Shown: one piece after another, positions 15,591-25,148 of the stretch | Position numbering within the stretch: position 1 is the stretch's first letter | How the letters are laid out: each line of letters opens with the position of its first letter | DNA from: a virus | Length of the DNA: 64,000 nucleotides | Strand: one strand, 5' to 3' | Virus record (IMG/VR): IMGVR_UViG_3300036790_000219 | Location: 56,058 to 120,057 of that record | Program-made: the position numbers and the translations under genes | The notes under the pieces: model-generated | What the model was told of the DNA's origin: nothing | Databases searched by the model: none | Seen by the model: the letters and a program-made list of their open reading frames with translations, nothing else

Positions 15591-16215
15591 TTCAGCAACT
15601 GGTGGTTACTTACTGCCGGCTTCTTCTCCTGCTCCGTTGGAAGATCAAGCACTACTTCGATTCTTTCAAACCCTCATAGTTGGAATTACAGGGTTGCCTG
15701 GCTCTTTGGTGAGACCCTACTGGCAGGAACGCCCACCGGACGTTCCTGATGCAGGGGTGGCTTGGGCTGCGTTCAAGATAACAAAGCGCCCCTCGGATGA
15801 GTATCCTTATGTGGGCCGCAACCCTTACGGCGCGGAGGACGGTGCTGATCACCTGCAACGTCACGAGTTGCTGGAGATTCTAACCAGCTTCTACGACACA
15901 GGCGTCACTGGATTAGCCAATACTGGGGGAAGTGCTGATGCGAACGCAGCACTCTTACGAGACGGCTTAATGATCGGGCAGAACCGTGAGCCGTTGTTCA
16001 AAATTGGCTACGGTTTGGTTCGAATTGGAGAAGTTGTAACGCTTCCCAACCTCTTCAAGCAGCGTTGGCAGAACCGCGTTGACTTTGAATGGGCGGTCCG
16101 CCGTCAGATTGACCGCTCCTACCCTGTGGAAACTTTGGTTGCCGCCACAGGCGATTTGTATACGGACACCGGGCTTCCGCCTGAGCCGTTTAACGTTCCT
16201 AGTCCCTCAGAATAA
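15580..16215 (+). CDS. Neck / tail terminator protein (gp12-like, LIC_12616-type)
   Basis: A 211-residue protein. The pattern ALLRFFQTLIVGITGLPGSLVRPYWQERPPDVP, RHELLEILTSFYD and RDGLMIGQNREPLF, ending in a typical QRWQNRVDFEWAVRRQIDR, matches phage neck-terminator proteins that cap the tail tube before the sheath gene. It precedes the sheath gene as expected. The start overlaps the HNH gene. Confidence 0.7.
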   Translation: MVNNSATGGYLLPASSPAPLEDQALLRFFQTLIVGITGLPGSLVRPYWQERPPDVPDAGVAWAAFKITKRPSDEYPYVGRNPYGAEDGADHLQRHELLEILTSFYDTGVTGLANTGGSADANAALLRDGLMIGQNREPLFKIGYGLVRIGEVVTLPNLFKQRWQNRVDFEWAVRRQIDRSYPVETLVAATGDLYTDTGLPPEPFNVPSPSE

Positions 16216-16227
16216 TTGGAGGCCCTT

Positions 16228-16581
16228 ATGGCCGATAAATACGATACGGAACCTCAGGCGGTTCCGGTGATGGAGGCTGCGCCTCCGGCCAAGCTGGAAG
16301 GCGACGCAGAAAGAAGTGTTCGGCGGAAGGTGGATCTCGATGCTCTCTTCGCTGCGCATATGAACGCGGTAAGGCTTGCCCACAAGCTTTTCCCTACCCC
16401 TGCGATACCTTTTGCGCGGATGAAGAAGTCTGACAAGATCAAGGCACGGGAAAAGCAGAAACTTATCATCGTGGCCAACAAGAAGTATCACGTAGCGGTG
16501 CGTGAGACTTGTCGTCGGCACAGAGACGAAGAGAGCGTACGGCTTCGCAAGATAGCCCAAGCCAAGAAGGAGGCTGCGTAA
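16228..16581 (+). CDS. Basic small protein before tail sheath
   Basis: A 117-residue protein starting MADKYDTEPQAVPV; ATG 16228 has TTGGAGG upstream, while an earlier in-frame TTG would lie inside that site. The N-terminus is Pro/Ala-rich; the last 70 residues are strongly basic and helical (KKSDKIKAREKQKL, RRHRDEESVRLRK). It ends directly at the sheath ATG. Function unknown; possibly a tail-assembly cofactor. Confidence 0.6.
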   Translation: MADKYDTEPQAVPVMEAAPPAKLEGDAERSVRRKVDLDALFAAHMNAVRLAHKLFPTPAIPFARMKKSDKIKAREKQKLIIVANKKYHVAVRETCRRHRDEESVRLRKIAQAKKEAA

Positions 16582-18099
16582 ATGAACGCAACTGTGAACC
16601 TTCCAATCTCACTTCTCGTTGATGTTACGGTGGACCTGACCCCCGTTGGGGCGCAGGCACCGTCGCTCAACACGGGGTTGTTGCTCGGTACTAGCGCAGT
16701 CATTGACGTGGTAACCCGTATGCGTGTTTACGCTACGTTGGCTGCTGTAGCAACCGACTTTGGTAACGACGCCGAAGAATATCTGGCTGCGGAACTCTGG
16801 TTTGGGCAGAGCCCACAGCCAACGTCGTTGAACATCGGCCGGTGGGCAAAGACTGCTAGTGCGGGCCAGTTGTACTGCGGTGAGTTGAGTGAAGCTGACA
16901 CTCTCATTTCGGCTTGGACTGGTATTACCACCGGTAGTTTTAAGGTCGCTGTGGATGGTGGTGCGGTAACGAACGTTCCCGACCTTGACTTCGCTGCTGC
17001 AGGTAACCTCAACGCTGTTGCGGTAATCATTCAAACTGCTCTTCAAGGCATAGGTGGTGCCTTCGCAACTGTGACTTGCGTGTACAATGCGACGTACAAC
17101 CGCTTTGTTATTACGAGTGGCACCACAGGTACGAGTTCTGAGATCTCCTTCCTGACCGCAGGCAGCACGGGTATAGATATCTCTGCAATGCTGCAAGGAC
17201 TTTCCACAAGCGACGGTGCTTACATTGCTAATGGTATCGCTGCTGAGACTGCTTTGTCTTGTGTTGAGTTGTTTGACAATCAGTTTGCGGGTCAGTGGTA
17301 CAATCTGTTCATCCCAGAAGCAAGTGACAGTGATGATACGGCCATCGCACCGTATATTGATGGCGACGGGACACCACACTTCTACTGGATCAATACCCAA
17401 GAGGAAGCCCTGCTCTCTCTGGGGGACACAACGCATATCGGCTACTTGCTACAACAGTTGCAGTCCCAACACACAGCGTGGCAGTATTCGAGTACGTCGC
17501 TGTATGCGGTGTGGAGTATGGCGGCCCGGATTGCTACGGTGAACTGGCAAGGCTCGCTAACGGCGCTCTCGCTGATGTACAAGACTGAGCCAAGTGTTGA
17601 TGCAGAAGCGTTGACGGTGGATCAACGAGATGCTCTGCTCAGTTATAATGGTAACGTTTATGACACGTACTCCAATCCGAGTGGGGTACCACTTATTGAG
17701 CCGGGCATTTGTCCTTCCGGACAGTTCATTGATACCATTATCGGAGTGGACTGGCTGCGAACTCAAATCCAGACGAATATCTTCAACATTCTTCTGGGTT
17801 CAACAACGAAGATCCCGCAGACTGATCCTGGTGTAAATCAGTTGGTCAACGGTGCTTCTACTGCCTGTGGTCAGGGGGTAGTCAATGGTCTTCTGGCACC
17901 GGGGACTTGGAACTCTGGTGGCTTCGGGCAGCTGACCGAAGGCCAGTGGCTAGATAAGGGCTACTACATTTACGCCCAGCCCATTGCCAGTCAGCCAGAG
18001 GACCAACGGCAGGCACGTATCTCACCCCCGATCCAAGTGGCCGCGAAGCTTGCTGGGGCAATTGACACGGTCTCCGTGACCGTAGTTGTAAATCAATAA
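16582..18099 (+). CDS. Tail sheath protein, DUF3383 family
   Basis: A 505-residue protein. The N-terminus (VNLPISLLVDVTVDL, QAPSLNTGLLLGTS), VYATLAAVATDFG, EYLAAELWFGQSPQPTSLNIGRW and the C-terminal YYIYAQPIASQPEDQRQARISPPIQVAAKLAGAID match DUF3383 contractile-tail sheath proteins. It polymerises around the tube and contracts on infection. The following gene is the tube, as expected. Intact. Confidence 0.85.
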   Translation: MNATVNLPISLLVDVTVDLTPVGAQAPSLNTGLLLGTSAVIDVVTRMRVYATLAAVATDFGNDAEEYLAAELWFGQSPQPTSLNIGRWAKTASAGQLYCGELSEADTLISAWTGITTGSFKVAVDGGAVTNVPDLDFAAAGNLNAVAVIIQTALQGIGGAFATVTCVYNATYNRFVITSGTTGTSSEISFLTAGSTGIDISAMLQGLSTSDGAYIANGIAAETALSCVELFDNQFAGQWYNLFIPEASDSDDTAIAPYIDGDGTPHFYWINTQEEALLSLGDTTHIGYLLQQLQSQHTAWQYSSTSLYAVWSMAARIATVNWQGSLTALSLMYKTEPSVDAEALTVDQRDALLSYNGNVYDTYSNPSGVPLIEPGICPSGQFIDTIIGVDWLRTQIQTNIFNILLGSTTKIPQTDPGVNQLVNGASTACGQGVVNGLLAPGTWNSGGFGQLTEGQWLDKGYYIYAQPIASQPEDQRQARISPPIQVAAKLAGAIDTVSVTVVVNQ

Positions 18100-18112
18100 T
18101 TGAGGCACAGAC

Positions 18113-18571
18113 ATGAGCGCATATAGCTTTCTAAACGTAGCTGCTGCCATTGCTGGGCCGGGTCTTGTGGCTCAGATTGGTTCCTCAGCGGGCGCGGCGA
18201 AAGAAGGTATTTCGACGGGCTTCGATGAAGACAAGACGACAATCACGACCGGTGCTGATGGGTCAATCATGACCTCGCTTCGTGCGACCATGACGGGCCG
18301 CATAACCGTACGGTTGTTGAAGGTATCACCCATCAACGCCATCCTAAGTCAAGCGTACAACTTCCAGCGGGTAAACGTTCTCAATTGGGGGCAGAATTCC
18401 ATTACTGTTACCGACACGGCACGGGGGGATGTTGTGACGGGGCGACAGATGGCCTTCATCAAGTTCCCAGACAATGGTTGGGCCGAGGATGGTAATACTC
18501 TGGACTGGGTCTTTCAGGGCATCATCAACGAAATCCTCGGTGTTGGAATTCCTGACGTCAATACTCCGTAA
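18113..18571 (+). CDS. Tail tube protein, DUF3277 family
   Basis: A 152-residue protein (MSAYSFLNVAAAIAGPG...). Features are GADGSIMTSLRATMTGRITVRLLKVSPINAIL and QNSITVTDTARGDVVTGRQMAFIKFPDNG..., the usual DUF3277 pattern of myovirus tubes paired with DUF3383 sheaths. It forms the inner channel for DNA delivery. Length is typical. Confidence 0.8.
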   Translation: MSAYSFLNVAAAIAGPGLVAQIGSSAGAAKEGISTGFDEDKTTITTGADGSIMTSLRATMTGRITVRLLKVSPINAILSQAYNFQRVNVLNWGQNSITVTDTARGDVVTGRQMAFIKFPDNGWAEDGNTLDWVFQGIINEILGVGIPDVNTP

Positions 18572-18593
18572 CCCCCTCTAACGCGAGTTCTCT

Positions 18594-19070
18594 ATGGTCC
18601 CCGAACTAGAGTTTACCGTAAACAGTCACAAGTACCGCGCTACTCGGTTAAGTGTCTTTCAACAGTTCAATCTTGCTGCTGACTTTCGTGATGTGTTAGT
18701 CGGTCTGGCTGTCTTGAAGAAAGACCGACCAAAGGAGTTGGATGAGAAGGCTTTTACCAAAGCTATTGAGTTCATCGTAACTGGTGGCTCAAAAGCTCTC
18801 AGTCCTGAAATCCGCGAACGGACGATGCATTTGTGTCTCTCCGTTATAGCTAGACAGGTGGCGTCTCCTGGTGTGGGTTGGACAGCTATTCAGACAGCTG
18901 ACGGCGTACTAACCCACCAAGATATTCAGCTTCCGGAAATGATTGCGATCATGTACCACGTGATCGATCACAACGGGCTGCTGGATTTTTTCTTCGAAGG
19001 CCCGTCAACTTCGGACGGGCCGGAGACGGAAAAGTCTGGGCCACACTCCCTGACGGCGAAGACTGGTTAA
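18594..19070 (+). CDS. Tail assembly chaperone
   Basis: A 158-residue protein located between tube and tape measure, where tail chaperones are encoded. It has a beta N-terminus (ELEFTVNSHKYRATRLSVFQQFNL) and helical middle (FRDVLVGLAVLKK). The stop overlaps the next small gene at TAATG, a typical site for coupling between the two chaperone parts. Identity is mainly from context. Confidence 0.65.
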   Translation: MVPELEFTVNSHKYRATRLSVFQQFNLAADFRDVLVGLAVLKKDRPKELDEKAFTKAIEFIVTGGSKALSPEIRERTMHLCLSVIARQVASPGVGWTAIQTADGVLTHQDIQLPEMIAIMYHVIDHNGLLDFFFEGPSTSDGPETEKSGPHSLTAKTG

Positions 19071-19207
19071 TGGGACCAATTCCTGAAGGCTTCTATACCC
19101 TTCCCGACTTGAACGAAGGTACTATAACGCTCTGTGATGTCGCTCGCGCCAACGACATGTTGGCGGTCAGAGCCGAGAACCGTCGGCGCGCTGAAAGTAA
19201 GCCATGA
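19070..19207 (+). CDS. Short tail chaperone partner, DUF6889-like
   Basis: A 45-residue protein (MGPIPEGFYTLPDLNEG...). The motif LNEGTITLCDVARANDMLAVRAEN matches the short DUF6889-type proteins that I recall next to tape-measure genes. Its ATG at 19070 shares the A of the preceding TAA, and its TGA overlaps the tape-measure ATG. It is probably made by termination-reinitiation, taking the place of a frameshift-produced chaperone extension. Confidence 0.7.
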   Translation: MGPIPEGFYTLPDLNEGTITLCDVARANDMLAVRAENRRRAESKP

Positions 19208-20811
19208 CCCTTGAAGAATATCTTATTCGTCTTGGCTGGAATATTGACGAGCCAAGCTTCAAGAAGTTTGTCAATGCGGTTTCGGCAACGAGCAAGCTCA
19301 CTGCCGAAGTTGGCGGCGTGGCTTTGGAGACGGCAGGGGCTATTGAGTTGATGGTCACGCGCGTGGCGCGACAGTATGAGACGCTCTACTACGTCAGCCA
19401 GCGTACCAATCAGTCAGTACGGTATATCCAGGCTACCCAGTACGCCTTCGGTCAGATTGGGTTAAGTGCAGACGATGCCTCCTCAGCAATTGAGAACTTT
19501 GGGGCTAAGATGCGTACCCAGCCTTGGTTACGGGCTGTGTTGGGTGGCGCGACAACTCCTCAACAAGTTGTTCAGAATCTCAGCAAGTCGGGCTTACCAT
19601 ACTTCTTGCAGGCACAATTTGCCGAACAGTTTGCTGGTATTCCGGAGCAGACTTATTTTCACATGCTCAAGTACCAGGCAGCGCAAGCCCAGGCTGACGC
19701 TGAGTTCAGGACGCGTCAAGGTCAAGCTGGAATCGACCCCGACGCATTTGCCAAACGCATTTCTGAACCAAAGCCGGGTTCTTTCATTTGGTCACTGAAC
19801 CGTTTGGAAAGTGACCTTGGTATCTTTGGTCAGCGTATGGCAATGGACTTTGTCGATCCGGCTCAGAGAGGCATAGATACTGTTGACCGTCTCGTTCAGT
19901 GGCTCAACCGGGCGGATGCCGCGACAAAGGGTTGGTTAGGTACGTTAGAGACGCTCGCAGGGACCGTGGCGGGAAGTTGGGTCCTTGAGGGCCTCTTTCG
20001 CAAGGTCTTTGGCCTTGGGGGTAAGACACTTGCTGGGCGGGTCGTAGGGACGGCTGCAAGGGCGGTAGGAATTACAGGGGGGCTTGCAGGGGGCGCTACG
20101 GTAGCCCTTGCGGGCGGCGCTCTCCTCGCCTCCACGACGGCTGCAAACCAGGATGAAGCCTCACGGCCTTGGAACCAGCCCCTCGGTGCCCCCGATACGG
20201 GGGGTGCAGGGGCGACGAAGCGGATCAATCAGGCTATCGCATACTTTATGGCGCAAGGCTACTCTCAATCAGCCGCACAAGGTATTGCCTCAGCGCTGTT
20301 CTTTGAGAGTGGTAAGACCCTTTCGCCTACGGCCTTCAACGGCGCGGGCGGTGGCGCGGGCGCGCGAGGTATCGGGCAGTGGCGCGGGGAACGGCTGGCG
20401 GCTTTCCGTAAGATGTTTGGAAAGGACCCACTCAATGCGACGTTCGAAGAGCAACTACAGTTTGTGGCTTGGGAACTTGCCCATGGCACAGACAAGGGTG
20501 CACTGAGTGCAGGCAAGCTGCTTCGCGGTGGCAAGCTAGGTGCGGGGCAATCTGCCGGTACCTTTATCGACATGTTTGAACGGCCGGGCGACAATGGGCA
20601 GGAAGCCGGACGAGCTTCTCGGTTTGCCGAAGGGCTTTCAGCCCTTGCTGCGCAACAACACCGGGGCACAACCAATAACGTGACCGTCACAAACAAGACT
20701 GATATTCATGTTAGTGGTGTTGGCGCACAAGACGCTGCCAATAAAGTGGCTACTGCCCAGGATAAGGTTGGTCAAGACACAGCACGTTCCGTGGTTGGAG
20801 CCTTGCGTTGA
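19204..20811 (+). CDS. Tape measure protein with tail-lysozyme domain
   Basis: A 535-residue protein. The N-terminus MTLEEYLIRLGWNIDEPSFKKF is typical of tape measures in this phage group. Hydrophobic Gly/Ala segments lie at ~260-320. A phage tail-lysozyme domain covers ~338-460 (YFMAQGYSQSAAQGIASALF, SPTAFNGAGG, ARGIGQWRGERL, EEQLQFVAWEL) for local peptidoglycan cleavage during DNA entry. A 535-aa tape measure implies a short tail. The stop overlaps a TTG start (TTGA). Confidence 0.8.
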   Translation: MTLEEYLIRLGWNIDEPSFKKFVNAVSATSKLTAEVGGVALETAGAIELMVTRVARQYETLYYVSQRTNQSVRYIQATQYAFGQIGLSADDASSAIENFGAKMRTQPWLRAVLGGATTPQQVVQNLSKSGLPYFLQAQFAEQFAGIPEQTYFHMLKYQAAQAQADAEFRTRQGQAGIDPDAFAKRISEPKPGSFIWSLNRLESDLGIFGQRMAMDFVDPAQRGIDTVDRLVQWLNRADAATKGWLGTLETLAGTVAGSWVLEGLFRKVFGLGGKTLAGRVVGTAARAVGITGGLAGGATVALAGGALLASTTAANQDEASRPWNQPLGAPDTGGAGATKRINQAIAYFMAQGYSQSAAQGIASALFFESGKTLSPTAFNGAGGGAGARGIGQWRGERLAAFRKMFGKDPLNATFEEQLQFVAWELAHGTDKGALSAGKLLRGGKLGAGQSAGTFIDMFERPGDNGQEAGRASRFAEGLSALAAQQHRGTTNNVTVTNKTDIHVSGVGAQDAANKVATAQDKVGQDTARSVVGALR

Positions 20812-21518
20812 GTATCTTCCCTCTGAATGGCACAGTAGGGGTCATCGCCAGCATCGGTCTCAGCACCCTTCTTCAAAGCATTGTCTTCCCCCGTGGCTTT
20901 GGTGCCGATATAACTGTCGAGGAGAAGCATTCAGACATTTTGACTGTTACTGAGAACCCTGTTGAGCAGGGCGCGGCTATTACTGACCATGCGTTTAAGC
21001 GCCCTGCCGAACTTACGGTGCGGGTGGGTTACTCCGATAGCAGTCCCGCTTCGGTCATTGGAACCGGCTTGGCGGTAATGAGTGCGGCTTCTGCTTTAGC
21101 CGCCGCATCAGCCCTCTCCTCGGGTGGTAGTCTTTCGAGCGTACTCAGTACAACAACGGGACTTTCATTAGTTGAAGCGGCAACCACAGCAGATTACGTG
21201 GAAGCCGTTTACAACATGTTTCTCATTTTACAGTCTAGTCGCGTTCCGTTTGGGTTGATCACGGGCAAACGCATTTACAACACCTTATTGATCACGGCGC
21301 TCCACACTTCAACGACAGAGGAGTGGGAGAACTCCATGATCCTTGAAGTTGAGATGCGGGAGATCATTCTGGTTAACACCCAGACAGTCTCGGTTCCCCC
21401 CGCAGCCAATATGGCGAATCCACAAATAAACGGGGCTACACAGAACCTAGGAGCCAATAATTTGACTCCTGGGAATGGCTACAATGCCGCAGCCGCGCCA
21501 GCACCGCTGAGCCAATGA
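20808..21518 (+). CDS. Baseplate hub-region / Dit-like tail protein
   Basis: A 236-residue protein from TTG 20808 (MSIFPLNGTVGVIASIG). The beta-rich core with EEKHSDILTVTENPVEQGAAITDHAFKRPAEL resembles Dit-like or DUF6046-like phage tail proteins that link the tube to the baseplate. An Ala/Ser-rich insertion lies at ~85-120 and the C-terminus is disordered. Translation is coupled to the tape measure through TTGA. Confidence 0.65.
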   Translation: MSIFPLNGTVGVIASIGLSTLLQSIVFPRGFGADITVEEKHSDILTVTENPVEQGAAITDHAFKRPAELTVRVGYSDSSPASVIGTGLAVMSAASALAAASALSSGGSLSSVLSTTTGLSLVEAATTADYVEAVYNMFLILQSSRVPFGLITGKRIYNTLLITALHTSTTEEWENSMILEVEMREIILVNTQTVSVPPAANMANPQINGATQNLGANNLTPGNGYNAAAAPAPLSQ

Positions 21519-21841
21519 GTGATGTTACGTATACCCCGTACCTGGTTCCTCTTCAGCCAACGGCTCAGCAGTTTACGGTATCTCTGGCAGGGGTGACGTA
21601 TACCGTAAAGTTGCGGTGGAATGCGCAGAATGCATCTTGGGTCCTGGACTTGATGGACTCAAATCAGAATCCAATATTGACCGGCCTTCCGCTCGTCACG
21701 GGGGTAGACCTTCTGGAACAGTACGGCTACCTCGGGATTGGCGGGTCCCTGGTCGTTCAAAGCACTAACGACCCGAGCCTTGTGCCAAACTATGACACGC
21801 TCGGTTCTACGGGAAACCTCTTCTTTGTGGTTGCATCTTGA
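21515..21841 (+). CDS. Baseplate plug protein, DUF6983-like
   Basis: A 108-residue protein. The pattern QQFTVSLAGVTYTVKLRWNAQNASWVLDLMDSNQNPILTGLPLVTG followed by DLLEQYGYLGIGGSLVV is that of the small beta-barrel plug proteins seen in myovirus baseplates. It overlaps both neighbours by 4 bases (ATGA and TTGA). Confidence 0.7.
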   Translation: MSDVTYTPYLVPLQPTAQQFTVSLAGVTYTVKLRWNAQNASWVLDLMDSNQNPILTGLPLVTGVDLLEQYGYLGIGGSLVVQSTNDPSLVPNYDTLGSTGNLFFVVAS

Positions 21842-22965
21842 ACAATCAGTTCATCCGCAAGTGCTCCTTGATCGTTTACGGAACACCGCCTACGCCAGCT
21901 GGAACTGGATTAGCGGTACCGTCAAGTTCGGGCAGTAGTACAACTATAACAGCGAGTGGTGCTACGGCGATTGTTATTCCAAACAGTCAGCTACAATCAG
22001 CACAGAACCAGCCTGGCATAGAACTCGGTGCCCTTCGTATCCAGTTCAACGTCTCGGCAATGGATATTGATTCCCCACCGACGGCGCGTATCAGAGTTAT
22101 TAATCTTTCTGATACTACTGCGAAGCTTATCCAACAAGAATTCTCAGGTGTTGTTCTTCAAGCCGGATATGAGAACGGTAACTTTGGTGTGATTTTTCAA
22201 GGGACTATTATTCGTGTCCGGAAAGGTCGCCTTAGTAATATTGATACGTACGTCGAGATTCTAGCATCGAACTTTGACCTTTTGTACAACTACGGCTTCG
22301 TCAACAAAACGGTCGCTAAGGGTAGTAGTGCGCAAGACCGTGCTAACGCTATAGCGGCGGCGGCTAACCAATCCGCTGCCGTACAATCTGCTGCTGCTCA
22401 AGTCCAGCAAGTACAGACAAGCGGCTGGCAATACGGTTACATTTCTAACAGTTTCGGTACAGGGGGTGTTCTCCCACGTGGCAAGGTGATGTTTGGTCTT
22501 GCCCGAAAGTATATGAACCACTTGACTGACACACAAGGGGCCACCTGGTCGATTGATCCTTCAGGCAAGGTTCAGATCATCTCCTATAACGACGTTTTAC
22601 CAGGACAAGCTGTTGTTATCAATGCCCAGACGGGAATGGTTGGTATCCCGGAAGCGACGCAGCAAGGGGTTGAAGTGGGTTGCTTACTTAATCCCAATAT
22701 TAAGACCGGACAACAGATCCAACTGGATAACGCTTCAATAAACACAACGACGAACCGCAGTAATATAGGCTTTCCCGCATACTCTGACTTTGAGTTCTTC
22801 GCTAGTACTTCGGATGACGGTATTTACCGCGCACTCGTTGTTGAGCATGAAGGTGACAGTCGTGGTGAAGGAGCGGATTGGCTTACAAAGATAACGGCGT
22901 TGGCAGTGGACCAAAGCGTTCCCGCTGGGGCAAGTTCTCAAGTCAAAGTGGCCTATTCAGGCTAG
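21838..22965 (+). CDS. Baseplate hub protein
   Basis: A 375-residue protein from TTG 21838. It has paired beta domains (ELGALRIQFNVSAMDIDSPPTARIRVINLSD; GNFGVIFQGTIIRVRKGRLSNIDTYVEILASN), an Ala/Gln-rich segment (~165-190) and a C-terminal region VEVGCLLNPNIKTGQQIQL typical of gp44/hub-like proteins. It lies directly before the spike gene. It should form the central hub that carries the spike. Assigned on order and the hub-type C-terminus. Confidence 0.7.
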   Translation: MNNQFIRKCSLIVYGTPPTPAGTGLAVPSSSGSSTTITASGATAIVIPNSQLQSAQNQPGIELGALRIQFNVSAMDIDSPPTARIRVINLSDTTAKLIQQEFSGVVLQAGYENGNFGVIFQGTIIRVRKGRLSNIDTYVEILASNFDLLYNYGFVNKTVAKGSSAQDRANAIAAAANQSAAVQSAAAQVQQVQTSGWQYGYISNSFGTGGVLPRGKVMFGLARKYMNHLTDTQGATWSIDPSGKVQIISYNDVLPGQAVVINAQTGMVGIPEATQQGVEVGCLLNPNIKTGQQIQLDNASINTTTNRSNIGFPAYSDFEFFASTSDDGIYRALVVEHEGDSRGEGADWLTKITALAVDQSVPAGASSQVKVAYSG

Positions 22966-22974
22966 GAGTTCTTT

Positions 22975-23583
22975 GTGGATCGGAGGGAACGTCTCAATAG
23001 CTTAGCTGTTACCCTACGCATGGCGTTGCAGGACTTCCAGAGCGGTCTCTGGACCGCGTTACCCGCAGTAGTAGAGAGTTTTGATGCTACAACGTTAACG
23101 GTCACAGCCCAGCCGACTATCCAAGGACAGGTTCGCCAACCGGATGGTACGTGGTTTAATACCACAATGCCGTTGTGCACAGAGTGTCCTGTTATTTTAC
23201 CGGGAGGAGGTTCCTTCGTTTTGACGTTTCCTATTACTAAGGGCGACGAAGGAACAATTATTTTTGCATCGCGGTGTATAGATTCCTGGTGGCAGAGTGG
23301 TGGCATCCAAACTCAAGCCGAGTTGCGGATGCACGACTTATCTGATGGTTTCTTTCTGCCAAAATGCTTTTCGCTACCAAACGTTCCTGGTTCAATCAGC
23401 ACAACAGCGGTTGAGCTTCGCAGTCTCGATGGCAAAACACTGGTCCACGTTGAAACCGATAAGATCATTCTTTCACTGAATAACGGTAGAACAGTGCTTA
23501 CGGTAGATGATAGTGTCCAGAAGGTTGAAATCACGGCTGTTGGTGGGTTGTGGGTTAACGGCGTTCAGGTGACAGTCCCTTGA
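22975..23583 (+). CDS. Baseplate spike, Gp138 N-terminal-like
   Basis: A 202-residue protein from GTG 22975. The OB-like N-terminal domain pattern WTALPAVVESFDATTLTVTAQPTIQG, MPLCTECPVILPGGG, PITKGDEGTIIFASRCIDSWWQSGG matches phage Gp138 N-terminal proteins. The C-terminal part has repeated short beta strands (VELRSLDGKTLVHVETDKI) as in a beta-helical tip. It punctures the outer membrane. Stop overlaps the next TTG. Confidence 0.8.
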   Translation: MDRRERLNSLAVTLRMALQDFQSGLWTALPAVVESFDATTLTVTAQPTIQGQVRQPDGTWFNTTMPLCTECPVILPGGGSFVLTFPITKGDEGTIIFASRCIDSWWQSGGIQTQAELRMHDLSDGFFLPKCFSLPNVPGSISTTAVELRSLDGKTLVHVETDKIILSLNNGRTVLTVDDSVQKVEITAVGGLWVNGVQVTVP

Positions 23584-23972
23584 GATACCGCGCGCTTTCC
23601 GCTACGGGCGACTATACTTTTGGTCAAGGCGAAGCTAACTTTTTGATCAACAGTCCCGCAGCGGTAGCGCAATCTGTTTTAACAAGGCTCCGGCTGTGGG
23701 AAGGGGAGTGGTTTCTTGATCAAACTCTAGGAACTCCCTACACGCAACAGATATTGGGCTACAATACGGCGGGGCTTTACGACCTCGCTATTCAACAACA
23801 GATTCTTAACACCCCTGGTGTTACATCGATTACACAATACTCCTCGTCCGTTGATCCGGAAACACGGGCGCTTACGATTAACGCCGCCATCAATACCCAA
23901 TATGGCCCCACAGCAGTTACAAACACCTTTACTGCTGGTCCCACAAGCTTCACCCCGGCGCTCGCTGCATGA
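23580..23972 (+). CDS. Baseplate wedge protein, gp25/W-like
   Basis: A 130-residue protein from TTG 23580. The pattern FLINSPAAVAQSVLTRLRLWEGEWFLDQTLGTPYTQQILG followed by IQQQILNTPGVTSI is typical of the small wedge proteins encoded just before baseplate J genes in this phage group. It forms part of the inner baseplate. Overlaps both neighbours by 4 bases. Confidence 0.75.
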   Translation: MRYRALSATGDYTFGQGEANFLINSPAAVAQSVLTRLRLWEGEWFLDQTLGTPYTQQILGYNTAGLYDLAIQQQILNTPGVTSITQYSSSVDPETRALTINAAINTQYGPTAVTNTFTAGPTSFTPALAA

Positions 23973-25147
23973 CAACACTTGCTTGCACTGTTAGCTCAAC
24001 CGGTATTACTGCGCCGGATTACGCTGATATCTTAGCCGAATTGCAGAATGCCTACTACAGTATTTACGGTGCGGACTCAGATCTCGATGCAGATTCACAG
24101 GACGGGCAGTTCATCGCGATCCTAGCACAGGCCATTTACGACACGAATCAGATTGCCATCGCAGTGTACAATGCGTACTCACCGGCGACGTCGCAAGGCA
24201 CGGCCTTGTCGAGTGTCGTTAAGATAAACGGCATTGAACGGCAGTCTGCCAGTAACAGTACTGATGTTGTAACACTGATGGGTGTGGCGGGGACTGTTAT
24301 AACAGGAGGTCAGGTAGGTGACAACCTAAGCCAGGGTACGATCTGGAACCTGCCGCCGTCTGTTACGATTCCGGATAGCGGTACAATTGATGAGACCGTA
24401 ACCTGTGCAGAGCAAGGTGATATCCAATTTGCTCCAGGATCGCTAACGGTCATTCTTACACCTACGCGGAACTGGCAGTCCGTTACAAATATTGGACCAA
24501 ATTCTCCAGGCAACCCGATTGAAAGCGACGCCACACTTCGTCAGCGTCAGGCACAATCAACTGCCTTGCCATCCCTTTCCATTATAGAGGGCATTTACGG
24601 TGCAGTGGCTGCAATTTCCGGGGTCTCGGAGTTACAGATTTACGAGAACCAGACTGATATAACTGATGGTAATGGTATTCCACCACACTCGATTGCCGTG
24701 GTCGTTTTGGGTGGGGACATTCAGACTATTGCGGATACAATTGCGTTGAAGAAGACGCCAGGAACGAACACCTACGGTGATATTTCGGTGTTAACGGTAG
24801 ACCAGAATGGTGTGCCGTTGACCATCAATTTTACTGAGCTTGAACAGGTCCCGCTTTTTGTTACTGTTACACTTAATCCGTTGTCGGGGTACACTTCACT
24901 AATTGGCGAGGAAATTCAGACAGCAGTGGCTAGCTTTATTAATAGCCTCTTGTCGGGCGAAGACAGTTACCTCGCGCGGTTGTACTCTCCCGCCAACTTG
25001 GGAGGAACAGGGGATGGTGCCACTTTTGTTGTTACTGGTATAGTTCAAGGTACGGTGTCTGGAGATCAGGCAGCTGCAGATATTGATGCCACTTACGAGC
25101 AGCAATTCACCTGTACCACAGATAACGTAACCATCACGGTGCTGTAG
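23969..25147 (+). CDS. Baseplate J-like protein
   Basis: A 392-residue protein. The J-family signature is visible: DYADILAELQNAYYSIYG, LDADSQDGQFIAILAQAIYDTNQIAIAVYNAYSP, the GI...R segment, and late SDATLRQRQAQS with GIYGAVAAISGVSELQIYEN. It builds the wedge ring of the baseplate. Length is normal; the next gene starts two bases after its stop. Confidence 0.85.
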   Translation: MTTLACTVSSTGITAPDYADILAELQNAYYSIYGADSDLDADSQDGQFIAILAQAIYDTNQIAIAVYNAYSPATSQGTALSSVVKINGIERQSASNSTDVVTLMGVAGTVITGGQVGDNLSQGTIWNLPPSVTIPDSGTIDETVTCAEQGDIQFAPGSLTVILTPTRNWQSVTNIGPNSPGNPIESDATLRQRQAQSTALPSLSIIEGIYGAVAAISGVSELQIYENQTDITDGNGIPPHSIAVVVLGGDIQTIADTIALKKTPGTNTYGDISVLTVDQNGVPLTINFTELEQVPLFVTVTLNPLSGYTSLIGEEIQTAVASFINSLLSGEDSYLARLYSPANLGGTGDGATFVVTGIVQGTVSGDQAAADIDATYEQQFTCTTDNVTITVL

Positions 25148-25148
25148 C

